A stretch of 64,000 nt of DNA from Acanthaster planci (lineage: Eukaryota > Echinodermata > Asteroidea > Valvatida > Acanthasteridae), in NCBI RefSeq assembly GCF_001949145.1, contig NW_019091367.1:1666474-1730473 (forward strand). The letters are read 5' to 3'. Positions 58,844 to 64,000 of the stretch are shown piece by piece. The notes beneath the pieces were generated by a model. It was given only the letters and a program-made list of their open reading frames with translations. It was not told the origin of the DNA and ran no database searches. The translations under genes were made by a program, and so were the position numbers. The first letter of the stretch is position 1. The number at the start of each line of letters is the position of its first letter.

Positions 58844-61800
58844 TTTTCCTTACTCAGAATGATGAAACTACATGTACATTGTACATGTACATGCACTCAA
58901 GCACAGTACATGCAATATCATACAGTATCTGTATGTATGGGTGCAAGTATAGAGGTGACAAAAGGAACTGATTGGCGTGACCATGGTGTGACCTAAATTG
59001 ACCTCTGTATGGGATACATGTTGTGTCGAAGTGGACATGTCTTGAATGATCAAATGGAATTCCTGTCTGTTTAAATTCTAGTCATTTTGTACACTGCACT
59101 TACAACATAAATGTACGTAACGGTAGGCCTACATGTACATGTATGGTACATGTGCGCATTTACATGTACATGTACCATACGCACATTGTACATGTATTGC
59201 AAACATTTGTCATCATTGGTACCGGTGCATACATGTACCGGTAGGCCTACATCTACAATGTATGTTACATGTACATGTACACATTACATGTACATACATT
59301 TTATCATACAAGTTCATGTGCCATTACATGTACATGTACGTGGAAATGACGGTACCTTCAGGCTACATTTTTGTACGTGTTATGTAGTATTTTGATCCTG
59401 TTGAATTAATTTTCTGTCTATTCCATGCATTCTTACAATCAGGATGTACATGTACATGTACATTGTACTATAAGAAAAATATGATATTTGGAAGTACATG
59501 TACATGTACATTTATCGTAGAACTTTGAAAAGGTCGAGGGCAGCATACATGTACATGTACCAGTACACTGCATGTGGTTTTTCTATTTTTCAGACTCTTT
59601 AAAGCCCGTTCAATTGATATTGTAAATCGTGTACAGTACAAGTACACGTACATGTACGTTAACCCTTCGAGCTGAATCCTCTAATTTTAGCTGGCTGTTC
59701 CCATCCTAGTAGGAGGATAACACAGATATCAGGATCTTTTTAGAGGTCAGTGACCGGTACACTTTACAGTTAATGTATGTATATGGTATATGGACATGTA
59801 CAGTAGGCCTACATGTACACCTACGTGTATCTGTACAGTAGATAACAGAGAAGGCAAATTTATTTGCAGAGCCAGGTTTTGGCATTTGATTTTGTGAACC
59901 TGTAATCAGGATTGAAGACCTGGCTTGCCTTGTACAAAGCTGGATGTTCTAGTTTTAAATTAAAATACAATGCCATGCCAATGCCATGTACCGGAATATG
60001 TATGTATCCACGTACATGTTATGTACGGTATGTACGTGTACTAAGCATGTATTGTATGTAATGTATGTGGTGTATTTGTACACAAAAGCAATTTTGTTTA
60101 CGTACTGTAAATACAGGTGATCTACCCTAGCCTACATGTACATGTGAGCTATCATTCTTCATTCTTTATGCTATTGATCAGATAATCTTGTCCCAAGGTG
60201 ATATGGATGAGGGTGATTGTAATGTATAGTCGCTCAGTGGACTGACTAAAGTACTGTAGATCAAACAACATCAGTGATTCCTGCTTATCATTCACACATG
60301 TACCCATACATGTACTCAGTTCCAAGGAAATCATACAAGCCTGTTGTTCGAAACAGTAACAATCCTTGTGCATGTCTGCCTTGCAAGGTTCAAGGTTGGG
60401 TTAAAGAAAGACATTTTGGCCCTGAAGAACTCCACTCTGCAACTGTATGTACTTGTATGTACCTACATGTACATGTACCTGTAGATTCCCTCATGCACTA
60501 AGTTGGTACTGATGTACATGTATGTACATGTTTTTCAGTGTACATGATTTAAACTGAGGGACAGCTACAGTACTTACATGTTATGAATGCTTTTAAAGGT
60601 CTACAGTTCATGGACACATGGGGGTATCACATTAATTAAACAGTGCACCAATATCCGGACTTCATGTGGACTTCAGTGATTTCAAGGAATATTCTCAAGT
60701 TCATGTTGAGTGCTTCATGCATGCCTACGGCATACAGTAATGATGTGATAAAACTAAGTGGGAAAGGATCAGTATGGCATGGAAATGTACATGTACATGT
60801 ACCGGTAGATCTTGTCATAAGACATGCATGATTTTGGCATAAGATTTTGCATTGACAGGTGCAGTACTTGATTAACCAATTACGGAGTCTGCAGTGTGTT
60901 TGTTACACCATGGTTACACATGAGTTGTTGCCGTCGCAACACTGTGATGTGATGGATCCTGTTCTGAGAAAGATCATGAACACATGGACATACATGTACA
61001 ATGTAATTGGTACAGTACATAGGAAAATGAAGTTTATGCATACGATAAACATTTCATGCATGCAAGCACAACATTTAGTATGTACTGGTACATGCATGTA
61101 CCATGCTTGAGCAGTCTGGTGATGAAATTAAATCAGTGAACAACTTGGAATCGTGGCGAGGGGAAGGAGGGCATGTACATGTACATGTACAAAAATGCTT
61201 ACACAGGTACAGTATTGCATTACACATGTACATGTCTGGGTCTCTCTTTCATTCCCATGTGAATGTCATCACATGTCATCACATGTACATTCCCTGAGAG
61301 GTCACTCCCTGTTTAAGTCCCAACTGACTTGTACACTTGTTCATGCATGCCCATGTGCCATGCAACAAGCAATTGGTTGTGATTTGTACACATCACCTTG
61401 CCCTTGGGAGTTTGGGTGTACAGTTGTTAAAGTCAGATACACCACTGTGGATGTACATTTATTTATTTAGGATGTTTATTTCAGCTGTTTATTTGTTTAG
61501 TTTTGTTTGTTTGTGCACTTGAGGGGGTGGGTGTCTGTGTTTTTCTAAATACCAGTGTGGTATCAGTTAAATTTAGAATCCTCTGTGTTTTGAAGAGACT
61601 CCTGGTGGCTGGATAGAGTTATGGAAGGTGTCACAAAGCTGTCAAAGTAGTGTACATGTACATGGGTCTGTCCTCACTAAAGACACATTTGCACGTAACC
61701 AAAATCAACTCTTTCTTAACAGTGTTGAGAGTCAAGAAATAGATGAAAACTGATTCGCTAATATTTGTGTAATTGTAGAGATACTTGTACATGTAGTTTA

Positions 61801-62039
61801 CACATTTTAATAAGATTTGGTTGGTTGTTAAAATTATTAGGATTAGGATTTTGATGAAAATGTCCAGCTTATTTTAGGGGTTCCAGTGGGATATGCCCAT
61901 AACTGTGTCAACTCCTTAATCTGTTCAAATATGGGCACTACAATTACCGGGTACAACATGTGAGAAATGTGCCAAAATCAAGGGCTTTTTATTTCTTTAA
62001 GTTAAGTTAACAGGACTTCAAGGAGAGCTATTTAACGTA

Positions 62040-63330
62040 CATGTACGTCACATACTCTGTCCACAAAGTGACAAACATGAAACAGGCTGATTTTGCCATT
62101 TCTTGAGCAGATAACCTCAACAAAAATATATCTTCCTAAGAATAATTTTTACAATTATAGTTTACATCATATTTGTATTTTTTTCTACCAGACAATAAAA
62201 CTAAGATTTTAGGAATTGCAAATGTCTGTCCACTATTTTGTAACATTTGTCACAACTGTTTTTCCCTCTAAATGTACATGTACATGTAAATTACCAGTAT
62301 CTTTAGAGTTATCTTATTAGTACATTTATTGCAAACCATGTCAAATAAAAAATGAACAATTCATTAGAAAAAGTGGGTTCATTTTGCTGAAATGCAAGTA
62401 AGAAGACTACATGTACTTTATGTCCCCAGGTTACTGACATAGAACGTTCTATCTGTCCATGTAACAAACATTACTCATTGAGAAAAACTTACATAGTGTT
62501 CATTTTTCAGTAGTCTTTTTAACAAATATGATTTTGAAACTGAAAACAAACAAATTTGGTTTGTAATCAATCTGTTTTCATGCTCTAATTCAAACACCAG
62601 AAAAAATGTCAATGTGACAAACGTGAAGTCTGTCCAGTGACAAACGTCTCATTTTTTTCTTGACATAAATTTTAATGTTATTTACACTGAAATTGGTTTC
62701 CTGAGATAATGAAAGTTTCTAAAAGTAAACTAAAAAAGTATTTTATACATTGCAGGTAATTTTCAATGGTGTTTTGAATAAATTTTTCATATTTAACCCT
62801 AACCCTACATGTACATAATACTACAAATTACTACTTGTAGTAAAATGTAGTAATCAGTGCTACCGCTTGTAAGAGGACATGACCGTATTGTTCTCTGAAG
62901 CCATAAAATGCAATAGAAAAGACAATGTACCATACAGTGCTGTGGCACTATGAATGCATGGCTTTATTGTTCTCTGTATGAATAACAATGGAAGTAAACT
63001 AGCCAGAAGTAGTAATTTGTAGCACTACGCCCTTCAGGCTCAGACTATTACTTAGTATTTTGTAGTGCTGAGTACTGTAAGCCAAACAATATGCTTGGTG
63101 GTTAGGGTTAAGAATCAAAGTTTCTATGGGTCCATGTGACAAATGTTATATCTTCAAGAATAAATTTAGAATTTCTTTACCTTTCTGTGGCAACAATCAG
63201 AAACAGTGAAGACATACCGCCATTACTGGTATGTAAGCAAAAATAATGGCAAAATTTTATACTTAGAAATTTTTACTGAATGTCACACGAATGTGTCATT
63301 TACGTGTAGTGCGGACAGACCCATATTGGT
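62040..63330 (+). repeat. Degenerate interspersed motif (T)CTGTCCA...GTGACAAACRT
   Basis: CTGTCCACAAAGTGACAAAC (62058), CTGTCCACTATTTTGTAACA (62226), CTGTCCATGTAACAAACATT (62453), GTGACAAACGTGAAG with CTGTCCAGTGACAAACGTC (62615-62648) and GTCCATGTGACAAATGTT (63131) recur in one orientation, mostly 165-230 bp apart. Intervening sequence is only weakly alike, so this may be an old tandem repeat. Confidence 0.45.
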
Positions 63331-64000
63331 TTCACTTTCAGTATACAAGTCAAACATCCCCAAGGCTGTGATGATTTCCTTGTGTGCTAAATAATCCTCC
63401 TGATGCAATTTCCTTCCTGTAAAACAGAGATACCAGTACCCTTGACAGTTCTTGTTTATGCATCAAGCATTTGAAAAAGAATGTTTTTGGAAAATTGTTT
63501 TCTTTTCCTGGTCAGTCTGTCTACCAACCTGAAGCTTAGAAAAGAATTCCACCGATAGACACATCACTGGTTGAAAAATGGAGGGACTTGTTGATGGCGG
63601 CAGTGATGAGTTGAAATCAATGTGGATTTATTTTGTTGAGGTCCAGCATACCAGTGTCTGTGTGTTTATCTTAAAGACTCCTGTTTGTATGTTGACCGAA
63701 GGATGTGACTCAGTGTTCCTGCCTGAGCCAAGTGTACATACTGTACATGTACATGTAAGGCACAAAGGATGCGTTATCAAGCACCTTACATTGTACCAGT
63801 ACATGACTGTGCTACCAGGCATTTTGTGAATCATGTTGGTATGGTACATGTATCATCCTAATCACTTCACGTTTCAAGGTCTTCTCAGGGAAGATCTCAT
63901 ACATGTAAAGCTGTTCATGTATTTGTTCATATTTACTGTACACACATTGTACATGTTCATGTACTGGTACAGTACCTGTACACAAATTGTATTTTCATGT

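Larger units (their letters stand above)
54600..64000. repeat. Region dense in short TACATG (ACATGT) arrays
   Basis: Self-complementary runs of TACATG occur every few hundred bases, for example at 54652, 57348, 57758-57780, 57787-57807, 59142, 59268, 59449, 59493, 61171, 62274 and 63741. They are rare to the left of 54 kb. Most have 2-4 units. Because the unit is palindromic, the same sequence reads on both strands, and this creates many spurious HVHVHV/MYMYMY open frames. Confidence 0.85.
56748..64000. other. Repeat-rich stretch, probably intronic
   Basis: No supported exon lies between the donor at 56748 and the end of the window. The sequence holds TACATG arrays, one minisatellite and one degenerate repeat. 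If the exon at 56687 is real, this is its long first intron. Confidence 0.45.

Noticed and set aside
62794-62808. TTAACCCTAACCCTA, telomere-like
   Set aside because: It has only two units in an internal location. That is too short to mean an interstitial telomere.
1-64000. CRISPR arrays, bacterial operons, phage genes, rRNA or intact tRNA genes
   Set aside because: None is seen. The tRNA-like boxes at 19258, 21618 and 24338 lack a complete cloverleaf and belong to SINEs.

Overview
This window is metazoan nuclear DNA. It has intron-split genes with GT-AG boundaries, tRNA-derived SINEs, many non-autonomous DNA transposons, and no bacterial or viral gene organisation. A plexin gene, an extracellular-matrix-type gene, frequent TAGGCCTAC/TACATG motifs and introns mostly of 0.3-2 kb suggest a marine invertebrate deuterostome. 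An echinoderm, perhaps a sea star, is my best guess, but the species is inference only.

Layout. (1) 1-25.1 kb, + strand: the 3' two thirds of a plexin semaphorin-receptor gene. I traced 24 exons whose splice phases all agree. They run from the IPT repeats through the transmembrane segment to the split GAP domain and stop codon; the sema and PSI domains lie upstream of the window. Positions 73-533 are an assembly gap. The introns hold hAT-like, Tc1/mariner-like and other inverted-repeat MITEs, SINEs, a near-perfect hairpin and a serially duplicated splice donor. (2) 25.1-32.0 kb: a gene-free stretch between two convergent gene ends. (3) 32.0-49.6 kb, - strand: a complete 18-exon gene reconstructed by phase matching. 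It encodes an about 1,124-residue secreted protein: signal peptide, bacterial-Ig/cadherin-like beta-sandwich units, a tryptophan-rich stretch, a WAP four-disulfide core, a thrombospondin type-1-like module and a C-terminal cystine-knot-like tail. I do not recognise it as a named gene, and it is the main candidate for something undescribed. (4) 49.6-56.7 kb: no supported gene, but a 484-bp hAT-like element with perfect 8-bp target duplications and a 545-bp fold-back element. (5) 56.7 kb to the end: a probable first coding exon of a + strand gene, followed by DNA rich in TACATG arrays, a TTCAGT-type minisatellite and a degenerate repeat.

Functional links. Plexin is a guidance-receptor GAP that acts at the plasma membrane. 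The minus-strand product is predicted to be secreted and probably disulfide-linked. They are convergent neighbours, and nothing in the sequence shows that they act together. All exon boundaries come from reading splice sites, phase and protein similarity by eye; transcript data would settle them.
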